Shown: positions 35,129 to 42,626 of the stretch, piece after piece | Numbering within the stretch: position 1 is the stretch's first letter | How the letters are laid out: every line of letters starts with the position of its first letter | Source of the DNA: Pelomonas paludis | Lineage (GTDB): Bacteria > Pseudomonadota > Gammaproteobacteria > Burkholderiales > Burkholderiaceae_C | Length of the DNA stretch: 64,000 nucleotides | Direction of reading: 5' to 3' | NCBI RefSeq assembly: GCF_039872745.1 | Contig: NZ_JBDPZD010000002.1 | Location: 806,001 to 870,000, forward strand | Translations under genes and position numbers: made by a program | The notes under the pieces: generated by a model | Told to the model about the DNA's origin: nothing | Seen by the model: the letters and a program-made list of their open reading frames with translations, nothing else | Database searches by the model: none

Positions 35129-35875
35129 TCAGTGCGCCTTGGCTTCCTTGGCAAAGGCCTCGATCACGGCCTTGGCCGCAGGCTTGGGCTCGCCCAGGGT
35201 CACCAGGGCCAGTGGGCGCTCGATGCGCTTGGTCTGGACGACCTTGTCCTTGCCTTCTTCGACGAAGCCCTTGCCCACGCCCGCCAGGCCGGCTTCATCG
35301 GTACTGACCACCTCTGCGGCGCGCTTGACCGAGGTTTGCGGCTTCACGTCCGGGCCGTACTCGGCCCCGCCCAGCACCAGCTTCTTGATCATGGCGCGGG
35401 TGCCGCCGGTGGTGGAGTCGCTGTAGACGACGATGGGCAGGTCCTTGCCGCCCACCTCTTTCCAGTTCTTGATCTTGCCCAGGTGCATGTCGCGGATCTG
35501 CTCCCAGCTGAGCTTGCCAACCGGGTTGTTCGGGTGGACGACGAAGACGATCTCGTCCTTGCGCAGCTCGAAGAACTTGACCTTGCTGGCATCGATCTTC
35601 TTGCCCGCCACGGCGGCCGCGTCAGCGGCGATGTCCATGGGCTCAGACACCATGGCGATGTCGCTGTCGCCATTGAACAGATCGACCAAGCCCTTGCCGG
35701 TGCCAGAGCCAATGATCTGCAGCGTGTGGCCGGTGCCCTTCTCGACGGCGGCCTTGGCGGGCGCCACCACGACATTGAGGACGGTGGACGCCCCGGTGAT
35801 CTTCAACACATCGGCCTGTGCGCCAGATGCCATGGCCAGGAGAGCTGCCGCGCAGGCAATTGAAAACTTGTTCAT
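35129..35875 (-). CDS. PstS-like periplasmic binding protein
   Basis: A 248-residue protein with a Sec signal peptide (SGAQA-DV) and a PBP-like domain of the phosphate/molybdate type: LKITGASTVLNVV, IIGSGTGKGLVDLFNGDSDIAMVSEP and YSDSTTGGTRAMI. The STTGGTR loop resembles the anion-binding loop of PstS. No permease or ATPase gene is adjacent; instead a chemoreceptor follows, so it may serve chemotaxis as well as, or instead of, transport. Ligand: phosphate-like oxyanion by family, not demonstrable here. Confidence 0.82.
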   Translation of the reverse strand: MNKFSIACAAALLAMASGAQADVLKITGASTVLNVVVAPAKAAVEKGTGHTLQIIGSGTGKGLVDLFNGDSDIAMVSEPMDIAADAAAVAGKKIDASKVKFFELRKDEIVFVVHPNNPVGKLSWEQIRDMHLGKIKNWKEVGGKDLPIVVYSDSTTGGTRAMIKKLVLGGAEYGPDVKPQTSVKRAAEVVSTDEAGLAGVGKGFVEEGKDKVVQTKRIERPLALVTLGEPKPAAKAVIEAFAKEAKAH

Positions 35876-36075
35876 CAGGGACTACCTCCAACAAAGATTT
35901 GGGAACCCGGAGGGGCTCAACCCGGCATGCTGGGGGCCACGGCTTGGCGGCGCAAGCCTTGTCACGCGGCGGGCCACGGCTTCGTGCGGAATGTCTCAGC
36001 ACCCGAATGGCCGTGTCACACAGGCGACTTGATCTGTGGGATGGCGGGGCGGCCTTCCCCCTTGCACCACCGCGC

Positions 36076-36091
36076 GGGCACACATATTGCG
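36076..36091 (+). promoter_or_regulatory. Sigma-54-type promoter of the ANTAR (nasT-like) gene
   Basis: GGGCAC at 36076-36081 and TTGC at 36087-36090 place the invariant GG (36077-36078) and GC (36089-36090) 12 bases apart as required for -24/-12 elements. The transcript would start at about 36102, which favours translation from 36131. Confidence 0.55.
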
Positions 36092-36130
36092 ATGCCTGCT
36101 GCCATGAACAGGACTCGCCCCCACACATCG

Positions 36131-36724
36131 ATGGCCGTGGCCGGGTTGCGCGTGCTCTTGCTCGACCACGGCAAGCAGCGCAGCCCGATCTTCCGTGCCG
36201 AGCTGATCCGCTTGCGATGCCAGCTGCTGGAAGTGCTGGACAGTGTGCACGGCCTGCCAGCCGCCATGCTGCGCAGCGAGCCTGATCTGATCCTGATCGA
36301 CAGTGAGCACATCGACGCCGAGCTGCTCTCCGCGCTGGCAGCCGCACAGGCCTCGCGCCACCTGCCGCTGCTGCTGTTTGCCGATGGCTTGGGGCCAGAC
36401 GCCATGCGCAGCGCGCTGCAGGCCGGCGTCAATGTGGTCATCGTGGGTGGGCTGCAGGCGCAGCGGCTGGAGTCGGTGCTGCAGCTCACGCTGGCGCGCT
36501 TTGAGCAGGACGACCAGCTGCGCCAGGAGCTGGACCGCGTGAACACCCAGTTGGCCGACCGCAAGTCCATCGAGCGTGCCAAGGGCATCCTGATGCGTGA
36601 GCAGCACCTCGACGAGGACACCGCCTACCACCGGCTGCGACGCCTGGCCATGGACCGGGGCGAGCCCCTGGCCGCCGTGGCCGCCCGGCTGCTGGAAGCC
36701 GACCAGCTGCTGCGCAAGGCCTGA
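36131..36724 (+). CDS. nasT: NasT-like ANTAR RNA-binding antiterminator
   Basis: A 197-residue regulator with an N-terminal receiver-like domain (LRVLLLDHGKQRS ... PDLILIDSEHID ... GVNVVIVGGL) and a C-terminal ANTAR domain (ADRKSIERAKGILMREQHLDEDTAYHRLRRLAMDRG) of three helices. ANTAR proteins bind two hexaloop hairpins and block terminators; exactly such a target precedes nrtA, 0.3 kb downstream. In the classic system NasT is held by NasS, an NrtA-like cytosolic protein; no NasS is encoded here. Longer starts (36092, 36104) lie at or before the predicted sigma-54 transcript start, so 36131 is preferred. Confidence 0.82.
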   Translation: MAVAGLRVLLLDHGKQRSPIFRAELIRLRCQLLEVLDSVHGLPAAMLRSEPDLILIDSEHIDAELLSALAAAQASRHLPLLLFADGLGPDAMRSALQAGVNVVIVGGLQAQRLESVLQLTLARFEQDDQLRQELDRVNTQLADRKSIERAKGILMREQHLDEDTAYHRLRRLAMDRGEPLAAVAARLLEADQLLRKA

Positions 36725-36862
36725 GCCCAGGGCCTGTGCTTCAGGCCTGCGCTTCAGACCTTCACCAGCCCCCTCGATTGCGTGCCTGCTGTGCCGGGCG
36801 GCGCGCCTGCGCCCAGACCCCGCCAAGCGCGCAGGCAGCACCGCACCAGCCTGATCCACGCA

Positions 36863-36883
36863 TTTGCACCGCATCAGTGCAAA
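36863..36883. promoter_or_regulatory. NtrC-type enhancer site
   Basis: TTTGCAC and GTGCAAA flank a seven-base centre; the core TGCACC-N5-AGTGCA (36865-36881) matches the NtrC consensus TGCACY-N5-RGTGCA. It lies about 112 bases upstream of the sigma-54 -24 element of nrtA, a normal enhancer distance. Confidence 0.7.
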
Positions 36884-36993
36884 CCCGAGGCCTCAAGCGC
36901 CCAGGCCACCCCATGGGCACCAGTGCGCGGCATGCGGGGCCCGACTTGGCGCGGCAAGACCCTGACGAGGGCAGGTTCTTGGCTTCCCCCTGC

Positions 36994-37009
36994 TGGCACA
37001 GGGCGTGCT
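36994..37009 (+). promoter_or_regulatory. Sigma-54 promoter of the nrtA operon
   Basis: TGGCAC at 36994-36999 and TGCT at 37006-37009, with GG (36995-36996) and GC (37007-37008) at correct 12-base spacing. Predicted start of transcription about 37020, five bases before the first ANTAR hairpin. The NtrC site at 36863-36883 supports it. Confidence 0.75.
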
Positions 37010-37024
37010 AACTCAGAGGCAGAG

Positions 37025-37092
37025 GCTCACAAAGGCGTGGGCATCGAGATAGGCCGCTGGCAATGAGCCGGCACCTGCGGACAACGGCGTCC
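37025..37092 (+). ncRNA. ANTAR two-hairpin target in the nrtA leader
   Basis: Hairpin 1: GCTCAC (37025-37030), hexaloop AAAGGC, GTGGGC (37037-37042). Hairpin 2: GGAC (37079-37082), hexaloop AACGGC, GTCC (37089-37092). Both loops have A at position 1 and G at position 4, the ANTAR recognition rule. The linker holds a third stem, GCTGGC/GCCGGC (37056-37072). The terminator follows 22 bases later. Confidence 0.88.
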
Positions 37093-37114
37093 CACCCCTG
37101 CTGCACCTTGGCGT

Positions 37115-37143
37115 GCGGCGTGGTGGTGACGCCGCTTTTTTTT
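37115..37143 (+). terminator. Intrinsic terminator in the nrtA leader (attenuator)
   Basis: GCGGCGT (37115-37121) pairs perfectly with ACGCCGC (37129-37135) over a seven-base loop and is followed by eight Ts (37136-37143). It ends 38 bases before the nrtA start codon, so it must be read through for transporter expression. The 3' arm can also pair with CGGCGT of ANTAR hairpin 2 (37085-37090). Confidence 0.88.
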
Positions 37144-37181
37144 GCCTTGCTTTGCCCTTCAACTTCTCTGGAGCTTTCACC

Positions 37182-38426
37182 ATGACTGATCGGAACAGCG
37201 TGCAGCGTCGTAAGTTGCTCGCCGGTGGCGCCGCTGCCACTCTCGCCAGCCTCACTTCCGGCCTTGCTTCATCAGCCTGGGCCGCCGGCTCGGACAAGCC
37301 CGAGAAGGAAGAGGTCAAGATCGGCTTCATCCCGCTGACCGACTGCGCCAGCGTGGTGATGGCGGCCGAGCTGGGCTTCGACAAGAAGTACGGCATCAAG
37401 ATCATCCCCAGCAAAGAGGCCTCCTGGGCCGGTGTGCGCGACAAGCTCGTCAATGGCGAGCTCGACATGTCCCACGTGCTCTACGGCCTGATCTACGGCG
37501 TGCAGCTCGGCATCGGTGGCCCCAAGAAGGACATGGCCGTGCTGATGGCCCTGAACAACAACGGTCAGGCCATCACCCTGTCCAAGAAGCTGGCAGACGC
37601 AGGGGCCGTCGATGGCCCGTCGCTCGCCAAGGTGATGGCTTCCAACCCGCGCGAATACACCTTTGCCGGCACCTTCCCGACCGGCACGCACGCGATGTGG
37701 ATGCACTACTGGCTAGCGGCTGCAGGCATCAACCCGGTTAGCGGCGCCAAGCTGATCACCGTGCCGCCGCCCCAGATGGTGGCCAATATGCGTGTCGGCA
37801 ATATGGACGGCTTCTGCGTGGGTGAACCCTGGAACCACCGCGCCATCATGGACGGCGTCGGCATCACCGCCAACACCACGCAGGACATCTGGAAGGACCA
37901 CCCCGAGAAGGTGCTGGGCACGACGCTGGAGTTCGTCAAGAAGTACCCCAACACTGCGCGGGCCGTGGTGATGGCGATTCTCGAAGCCAGCCGCTGGATC
38001 GACGCTGGCCTGCAGAACAAGCTCAAGATGGCAGAGACCGTGGCGCAAAAGTCGTACATCAACACCGGCGTCGACGCGATCAACCAGCGCATCCTGGGCC
38101 GCTATCAAAACGGCTTGGGCAAGACCTGGGACGACCCCAATCACATGAAGTTCTTCAACGACGGGGCGGTGAACTTCCCCTACCTGTCGGACGGCATGTG
38201 GTTCCTGACCCAGCACAAGCGCTGGGGATTGTTGAAGAGCCACCCCGACTACCTGGCCGTGGCCAAGCAGGTCAACCAGGTCGGCATCTACACCGAAGCC
38301 GCCAAGGCCCTAGGCATCAGCGTACCCAAGGACCCGATGCGCACCAGCAAGTTGATGGACGGCATCGTCTGGGACGGCAAGGACCCGGCCAAGTACGCCG
38401 ACTCCTTCAAGATCAAAGGAGCCTGA
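37182..38426 (+). CDS. nrtA: Nitrate ABC transporter, substrate-binding protein
   Basis: A 414-residue periplasmic protein of the NrtA/CmpA family with a twin-arginine signal (QRRKLLAGGAA). Family segments are visible: VKIGFIPLTDCASVVMAAELGFDKKYGI, FPTGTHAMWMHYWLAAAGI, VPPPQMVANMRVGNMDGFCVGEPWN and the C-terminal FLTQHKRWG. It captures nitrate (or nitrite) for the permease and ATPase encoded next. GGAG lies eight bases before the start. Expression should need NtrC/sigma-54 and ANTAR-mediated read-through of the leader terminator. Confidence 0.9.
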   Translation: MTDRNSVQRRKLLAGGAAATLASLTSGLASSAWAAGSDKPEKEEVKIGFIPLTDCASVVMAAELGFDKKYGIKIIPSKEASWAGVRDKLVNGELDMSHVLYGLIYGVQLGIGGPKKDMAVLMALNNNGQAITLSKKLADAGAVDGPSLAKVMASNPREYTFAGTFPTGTHAMWMHYWLAAAGINPVSGAKLITVPPPQMVANMRVGNMDGFCVGEPWNHRAIMDGVGITANTTQDIWKDHPEKVLGTTLEFVKKYPNTARAVVMAILEASRWIDAGLQNKLKMAETVAQKSYINTGVDAINQRILGRYQNGLGKTWDDPNHMKFFNDGAVNFPYLSDGMWFLTQHKRWGLLKSHPDYLAVAKQVNQVGIYTEAAKALGISVPKDPMRTSKLMDGIVWDGKDPAKYADSFKIKGA

Positions 38427-38429
38427 GCC

Positions 38430-39365
38430 ATGGTTTCCGCCGTCTTTCATTCCCCGCGTGACCTGGGCGACGAGCCCACGGTTGCCGCCAAGCCAGCGGC
38501 CGCGCGCCGCCCCGCCACCGCTGCCAACGAGGACGCTGCCCCTGTGACTGCTGCCCCCAAGCCCGCCAAGCCCCCGCGTGCACCGATCGACTGGCGGAGC
38601 CTCTCGCTCAGTGTGCTGGCGCCCGTGCTCAGCATGGCCCTGCTCGTCGGCATCTGGGCGCTTGCCACCATGAAGGGGGGCGGCAGCTTCCCGACTCCGG
38701 GCGCCACCTGGGAAGCCGCTGCCAAGCTGTTCGCTGATCCGTTCTACAGCAAGGGCCCGAACGACCAAGGCATTGGCTGGAACATCCTCAACTCACTGGG
38801 CCGTGTGGGCATGGGCTTTGGCCTGGCCGCCCTCATCGGCATCCCGCTGGGCTTTGTGGTGGGCCGCTTTGACTTTGCCAACCGCATGATCTCGCCGCTG
38901 ATCTCGCTGCTCAAGCCGGTGTCGCCGCTGGCCTGGCTGCCGATCGGTCTGCTGGCCTTCAAGAGCGCCAACCCGGCCGCCATCTGGACCATCTTCATCT
39001 GCTCGATCTGGCCGATGGTGGTGAACACCTCCGTGGGCGTGCAGCGCGTGCCGGCCGACTACTTGAACGTGGCCCGCGTGCTCAACCTGTCGGAGTGGAA
39101 GGTCATCACCAAGATCCTGCTGCCGGCCGTGCTGCCCTATGTGCTGACCGGCGTGCGCCTCTCGGTGGGCACGGCGTGGCTGGTGATCGTGGCGGCCGAG
39201 ATGCTGACCGGCGGCGTGGGCATCGGCTTCTGGGTCTGGGACGAGTGGAACAACCTCAACGTCGCACACATCATCATCGCCATCTTTGTGATCGGCATCG
39301 TCGGCCTGCTGCTGGAGTGGACGCTCATCAGCATCGCCAAGCGCTTCTCGTTTGCGGAGGACTGA
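38430..39365 (+). CDS. nrtB: Nitrate ABC transporter, permease
   Basis: A 311-residue inner-membrane permease: a disordered Ala/Pro-rich N-terminus of about 60 residues, a first helix near 65-85, and the BPD_transp_1 domain (GRVGMGFGLAALIGIPLGFVVGRF ... EAA loop around VPADYLNVARVLNLSEWKVITKILLPAVLPYVLTGVR) with five more helices. The EAA loop is the contact for the ATPase. Three bases separate it from nrtA and three from the ATPase gene, so the set is one operon. The long N-terminal tail is unusual but not unique to the family. Confidence 0.9.
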   Translation: MVSAVFHSPRDLGDEPTVAAKPAAARRPATAANEDAAPVTAAPKPAKPPRAPIDWRSLSLSVLAPVLSMALLVGIWALATMKGGGSFPTPGATWEAAAKLFADPFYSKGPNDQGIGWNILNSLGRVGMGFGLAALIGIPLGFVVGRFDFANRMISPLISLLKPVSPLAWLPIGLLAFKSANPAAIWTIFICSIWPMVVNTSVGVQRVPADYLNVARVLNLSEWKVITKILLPAVLPYVLTGVRLSVGTAWLVIVAAEMLTGGVGIGFWVWDEWNNLNVAHIIIAIFVIGIVGLLLEWTLISIAKRFSFAED

Positions 39366-39368
39366 ACC

Positions 39369-40163
39369 ATGACCGCCTTCATCGACATCACCGAAGCCGA
39401 AATGGTCTTCAACACCCGCAAAGGCCGCTTCCATGCGCTGCGGGACATCAACCTCAAGATCGACCAGGGCGAGTTCATCACCCTGATCGGGCACTCGGGC
39501 TGCGGCAAGTCCACGCTGCTGAACCTGATCGCCGGCCTGCTCACCCCCACGGGTGGTGGCCTGATCTGCGATGGCCGCGAAATTGCCGCCCCGGGGCCGG
39601 ACCGCGCCGTGGTCTTTCAAAACCACTCGCTGCTGCCCTGGCTGTCCTGCACCGAGAACGTCTTGCTCGCGGTCGAGTCGGTCTTCGGTGGCAAGGAGCC
39701 GCGCAAGAAGCTCGAAGAGCGGGCCCGCGCCGCGCTCGACCTGGTGGGCATGAGCCATGCGCTGACCAAACGCCCGCACGAGATCTCTGGCGGCATGAAG
39801 CAGCGTGTGGGCATCGCCCGCGCGCTGGCCATGGAGCCCAAGGTGCTGCTGATGGACGAGCCCTTTGGCGCCCTCGACGCGCTGACCCGCGCCCACCTGC
39901 AGGACGAACTTCTCAAGATCGTGGCGCGCACCAAGAGCACCGTGGTGATGGTGACCCACGACGTGGACGAAGCCGTGCTGCTGTCGGACCGCATCGTGAT
40001 GATGACCAACGGCCCGGCCGCCACCATTGGCGAAGTGCTCAAGGTCGACCTGGCGCGCCCGCGCAACCGCGTCGAGCTGGCCGAAGACCCCGACTACGTG
40101 CACGCCCGCAAGGCGGTGATCGACTTCCTGTACACGAGGCACAAGCACGCGGAAGCGGCTTGA
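39369..40163 (+). CDS. nrtC: Nitrate ABC transporter, ATP-binding protein
   Basis: A 264-residue ABC ATPase of the NrtCD/TauB group: Walker A GHSGCGKST, Q-loop VFQNHSLLPWL, signature ISGGMKQRVGIARALAMEP, Walker B VLLMDEPFGALDALTRA and switch histidine in MVTHDVDEA. It lacks the C-terminal NrtA-like regulatory domain of cyanobacterial NrtC, so it is closer to NrtD; symbol usage is loose. Final gene of the nrt operon, which ends at the terminator at 40185-40211. Confidence 0.88.
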   Translation: MTAFIDITEAEMVFNTRKGRFHALRDINLKIDQGEFITLIGHSGCGKSTLLNLIAGLLTPTGGGLICDGREIAAPGPDRAVVFQNHSLLPWLSCTENVLLAVESVFGGKEPRKKLEERARAALDLVGMSHALTKRPHEISGGMKQRVGIARALAMEPKVLLMDEPFGALDALTRAHLQDELLKIVARTKSTVVMVTHDVDEAVLLSDRIVMMTNGPAATIGEVLKVDLARPRNRVELAEDPDYVHARKAVIDFLYTRHKHAEAA

Positions 40164-40184
40164 TCAACCGGTCGCACGCATCTC

Positions 40185-40211
40185 AAAAACGCCGGGCTTA
40201 CCCGGTGTTTT
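40185..40211. terminator. Bidirectional intrinsic terminator
   Basis: AAAAACGCCGGG (40185-40196), loop CTTA, CCCGGTGTTTT (40201-40211). The stem pairs throughout with one G-T wobble and has an A-run before and a T-run after, so it can end both the nrt operon and the convergent ANTAR-PilJ gene, whose stop is five bases away. Confidence 0.85.
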
Positions 40212-40215
40212 CACT

Positions 40216-41259
40216 TCAAGACAGCAGCGTCTGCAGGCTGCGCTGCACCACCTCGGTCAGCGTGTCGAGCCCATGAAAGAGCCGCTCGCTGGCGTTGCAC
40301 AGGTCGGTCAGCGCCTGCGGCCCGCCGCCCTGGCGCAGCGCGCGCACGAGGCGGGCCCAGTCAGCGTCCACGGTGTCGAAGGCCTCTTGCAGGCCGCTGG
40401 CCTTGAGCGGGGCATTGCGCAGCACCTGCAAGGCTTGCAGGAAGGCCTCCAGGTCTTCGGCCAGGCGTTGGGGCTGGTGGCTGGCGTCGGCCTGGGCCAA
40501 CAAGGCCTCCTTGACGAGGCGCTGGCACAGCAGGCGCTGGCGGGCGCACAGCGAGAGCAGGCGCAAGGGGCGCTCAAAGCCCTCGTCCAGCAAGGCCGCC
40601 GCCAGGCGCTCACTCGCATCCACCAGTTGCTGGGCGGCCTCGTTCAGCGCACGCAAGCTGCCCGTGGCCGGCAAGAGCAAGGGCTGCAACCCGGCCCAGC
40701 AGGCCATCACGGATGCCAGCTCGGCCTCGCGGATGGGGCCATGCAACAACTCCAGCAAGCGCTGCAGGTTGCCCTCAATGCGGCCAACCGTGTCGCGTTG
40801 CAGTTGGCGGGCCAGGTCGAGCTGATCAGGCAGCAGCGTGGCCTGGGCCTGCAGGCGCACCAGGCGCTGGCTGAGCATGCGCTGGGCGGCCGCACGCTCC
40901 AGCGCCTCGGCGCGCTCGTGCTGCTGCACCAGCTGGCGCGCCAAGCGTGGCAGCTTGATCTGCGCGTGCATGGCCGCATCGCGCAGCAGCTTGTAGGCGG
41001 GCCCCTCGTCCAGCTGCTGGGTCTGCATCAGGACGGCCTTGGCACGGTCGGTCCACTTGCGGTCTTCCAGCAGGCCCTCCTGGTCGGCCAGGCGGGCCTG
41101 CACCTCGGCCCAGGTCGACTGGGGCACCAGGACCCATCCCCCGTGCGTTGCCGCACCGCCTAGCGCCACGACGGTGCAACCCGCACGCACCAAGGTATCG
41201 CGCAGCGCGTCTGGCAGGTCGTCCGGCACCGCGCAAACCCACTTAAGTGCCTGATTCAC
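40216..41259 (-). CDS. ANTAR-PilJ fusion protein, putative nitrate-responsive antiterminator
   Basis: A 347-residue cytosolic protein. Residues 1-65 look like a shortened receiver-like domain, residues about 67-115 are an ANTAR domain (DRKWTDRAKAVLMQTQQLDEGPAYKLLRDAAMH), and the rest holds two PilJ/NarX-type helical modules opening AAAQRMLSQRLVRLQ (about 122) and CARQRLLCQRLVKEALL (about 245). This module resembles the nitrate-sensing bundle of NarX/NarQ and PilJ. The functional analogue is NasR, in which a NIT domain is fused to ANTAR. A GTG start at 41259 is preferred: earlier ATG codons (41334, 41373) would run through the narK promoter. Confidence 0.78.
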   Translation of the reverse strand: MNQALKWVCAVPDDLPDALRDTLVRAGCTVVALGGAATHGGWVLVPQSTWAEVQARLADQEGLLEDRKWTDRAKAVLMQTQQLDEGPAYKLLRDAAMHAQIKLPRLARQLVQQHERAEALERAAAQRMLSQRLVRLQAQATLLPDQLDLARQLQRDTVGRIEGNLQRLLELLHGPIREAELASVMACWAGLQPLLLPATGSLRALNEAAQQLVDASERLAAALLDEGFERPLRLLSLCARQRLLCQRLVKEALLAQADASHQPQRLAEDLEAFLQALQVLRNAPLKASGLQEAFDTVDADWARLVRALRQGGGPQALTDLCNASERLFHGLDTLTEVVQRSLQTLLS

Positions 41260-41305
41260 GTGACAAGTGCCCCCAAGGATGGCTTCGTGATCCAAGATGG
41301 CGCAC

Positions 41306-41321
41306 TGGCACGCTGTTTGCT
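41306..41321 (+). promoter_or_regulatory. Sigma-54 promoter of the narK-like gene
   Basis: TGGCACG-CTGT-TTGCT is a full match to the -24/-12 consensus, with GG at 41307-41308 and GC at 41319-41320. The predicted transcript starts near 41332, 44 bases before the start codon. No ANTAR hairpins or terminator fit in that short leader. Confidence 0.8.
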
Positions 41322-41375
41322 GGATTTGGTGCATTTCATGTGATCGTCCCGGCCCGTCATTTGGGCGCCTCACTC

Positions 41376-42626
41376 ATGTCGTCATCCTTCAAGACCTTCC
41401 TCAAGTCAGGCCACTGGCCCACGTTGCTGGCCTCGTTCCTGTACTTCGATTTCTGCTTTGCCATCTGGGTGTTGAACGGCGCCATGGCGCCCTTCATCAC
41501 CGAGAGTTTCCACCTCGACGCGGCCCAGAAGGGCTTCATGATCTCGGTGCCCATCCTGGCCGGCGCGCTGATGCGCTTCCCGCTGGGCGTGCTGGCCCAG
41601 TACATCGGACGCAAGAACGCGGCCATGGTGGAGATGAGCCTGATTGTCCTGGCGCTGGCCTTTGGCTACTTCGTGGTGGGCAGCTACAGCCATGTGCTGG
41701 CCATGGGCGTGCTGCTGGGCATTGCAGGGGCGAGCTTTGGCGTGGCGCTGAGCTTGGGCTCGGGCTGGTTCCCGCCGCGCTACAAGGGCCTGGCAATGGG
41801 CATCGCCGGTGCCGGCAACAGCGGCACGGTGCTGGCCGTGCTGTTTGCGCCGCCGCTGGCGCAGAAGTTCGGCTGGCAGACGGTCTACGGCCTCGCCGCC
41901 TTCACCATGCTGCTGCCGATGGCGGTGATGTGGTTTGCCGCCAAGGAGCCGCCGGACGTCGAACACCAGAGCTTCCGCGAGCACATCAGCTGCCTCTTTG
42001 AGAAAGACGGCTGGGCCTTCAGCCTGATCTACGTGGTCACCTTCGGCGGCTTCATCGGCCTGGCGAGCTTTCTGCCCACCTACTTCTACGACCAGTTCAA
42101 GGTCACCAAGGTCGAGGCCGGCCAGCTGACCATGCTGGCCACCCTGATGGGCAGCGCGGTGCGCGTGGTGGGCGGGGCGGTGTCAGACCGCGTCGGCGGC
42201 ATCACCACGCTGACCGGCGTGCTGGTGGTGGCTGCCCTTTGCCTCGTGGCTTGCGGGATGGCCGGGCAGTCCCTGGTCGTCACGACCCTGCTCTTCATGC
42301 TGTGCTTTGCCGCGTTTGGCGCCGGCAATGGCGCGCTGTTCCAACTGGTGCCGCTGCGCTGGCCGCTGACCACGGCTGTGGCCGGCTCGATGATCGGCGA
42401 GGTCGGCGCGCTGGGTGGCGGCTTCATCCCCAATGCCATGGGCCAGAGCATGCAGCGCACGGGCAGCTATCTGTGGGGCTTCGTGGCCTTTGCGGCGGTG
42501 GCGCTGGCCATGCTGGCGATGCTGCGCGTGGTGCAGATCCGCTGGACCCGCACCTGGGCCGAAAAGGGCGGCCGCGCGCGGCAAGCGCCTGGCCAGCACG
42601 AGCCCACCTCCTACGGCCGAGGCTGA
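41376..42626 (+). CDS. NarK/NasA-family nitrate/nitrite transporter (MFS)
   Basis: A 416-residue, 12-helix major facilitator. The nitrate signature regions are visible: SGHWPTLLASFLYFDFCFAIWVLNG, RFPLGVLAQYIGRKNA in the first half, GIAGASFGVALSLGSGWFPPRYKGLAMGIAGAGNSGTV and in the second half GAGNGALFQLVPLRWP. Glycine-rich signature helices and arginines in helices 2 and 8 fit the NarK family. It gives a second uptake route beside NrtABC and is controlled by its own sigma-54 promoter. Its stop directly abuts that of the convergent dioxygenase-like gene. Confidence 0.88.
   Translation: MSSSFKTFLKSGHWPTLLASFLYFDFCFAIWVLNGAMAPFITESFHLDAAQKGFMISVPILAGALMRFPLGVLAQYIGRKNAAMVEMSLIVLALAFGYFVVGSYSHVLAMGVLLGIAGASFGVALSLGSGWFPPRYKGLAMGIAGAGNSGTVLAVLFAPPLAQKFGWQTVYGLAAFTMLLPMAVMWFAAKEPPDVEHQSFREHISCLFEKDGWAFSLIYVVTFGGFIGLASFLPTYFYDQFKVTKVEAGQLTMLATLMGSAVRVVGGAVSDRVGGITTLTGVLVVAALCLVACGMAGQSLVVTTLLFMLCFAAFGAGNGALFQLVPLRWPLTTAVAGSMIGEVGALGGGFIPNAMGQSMQRTGSYLWGFVAFAAVALAMLAMLRVVQIRWTRTWAEKGGRARQAPGQHEPTSYGRG

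Noticed and set aside
41260..41373. Longer ATG starts (41334, 41373) for the ANTAR-PilJ protein
   Set aside because: They would overlap the perfect sigma-54 promoter of narK on the other strand; the extra residues resemble no known domain start.
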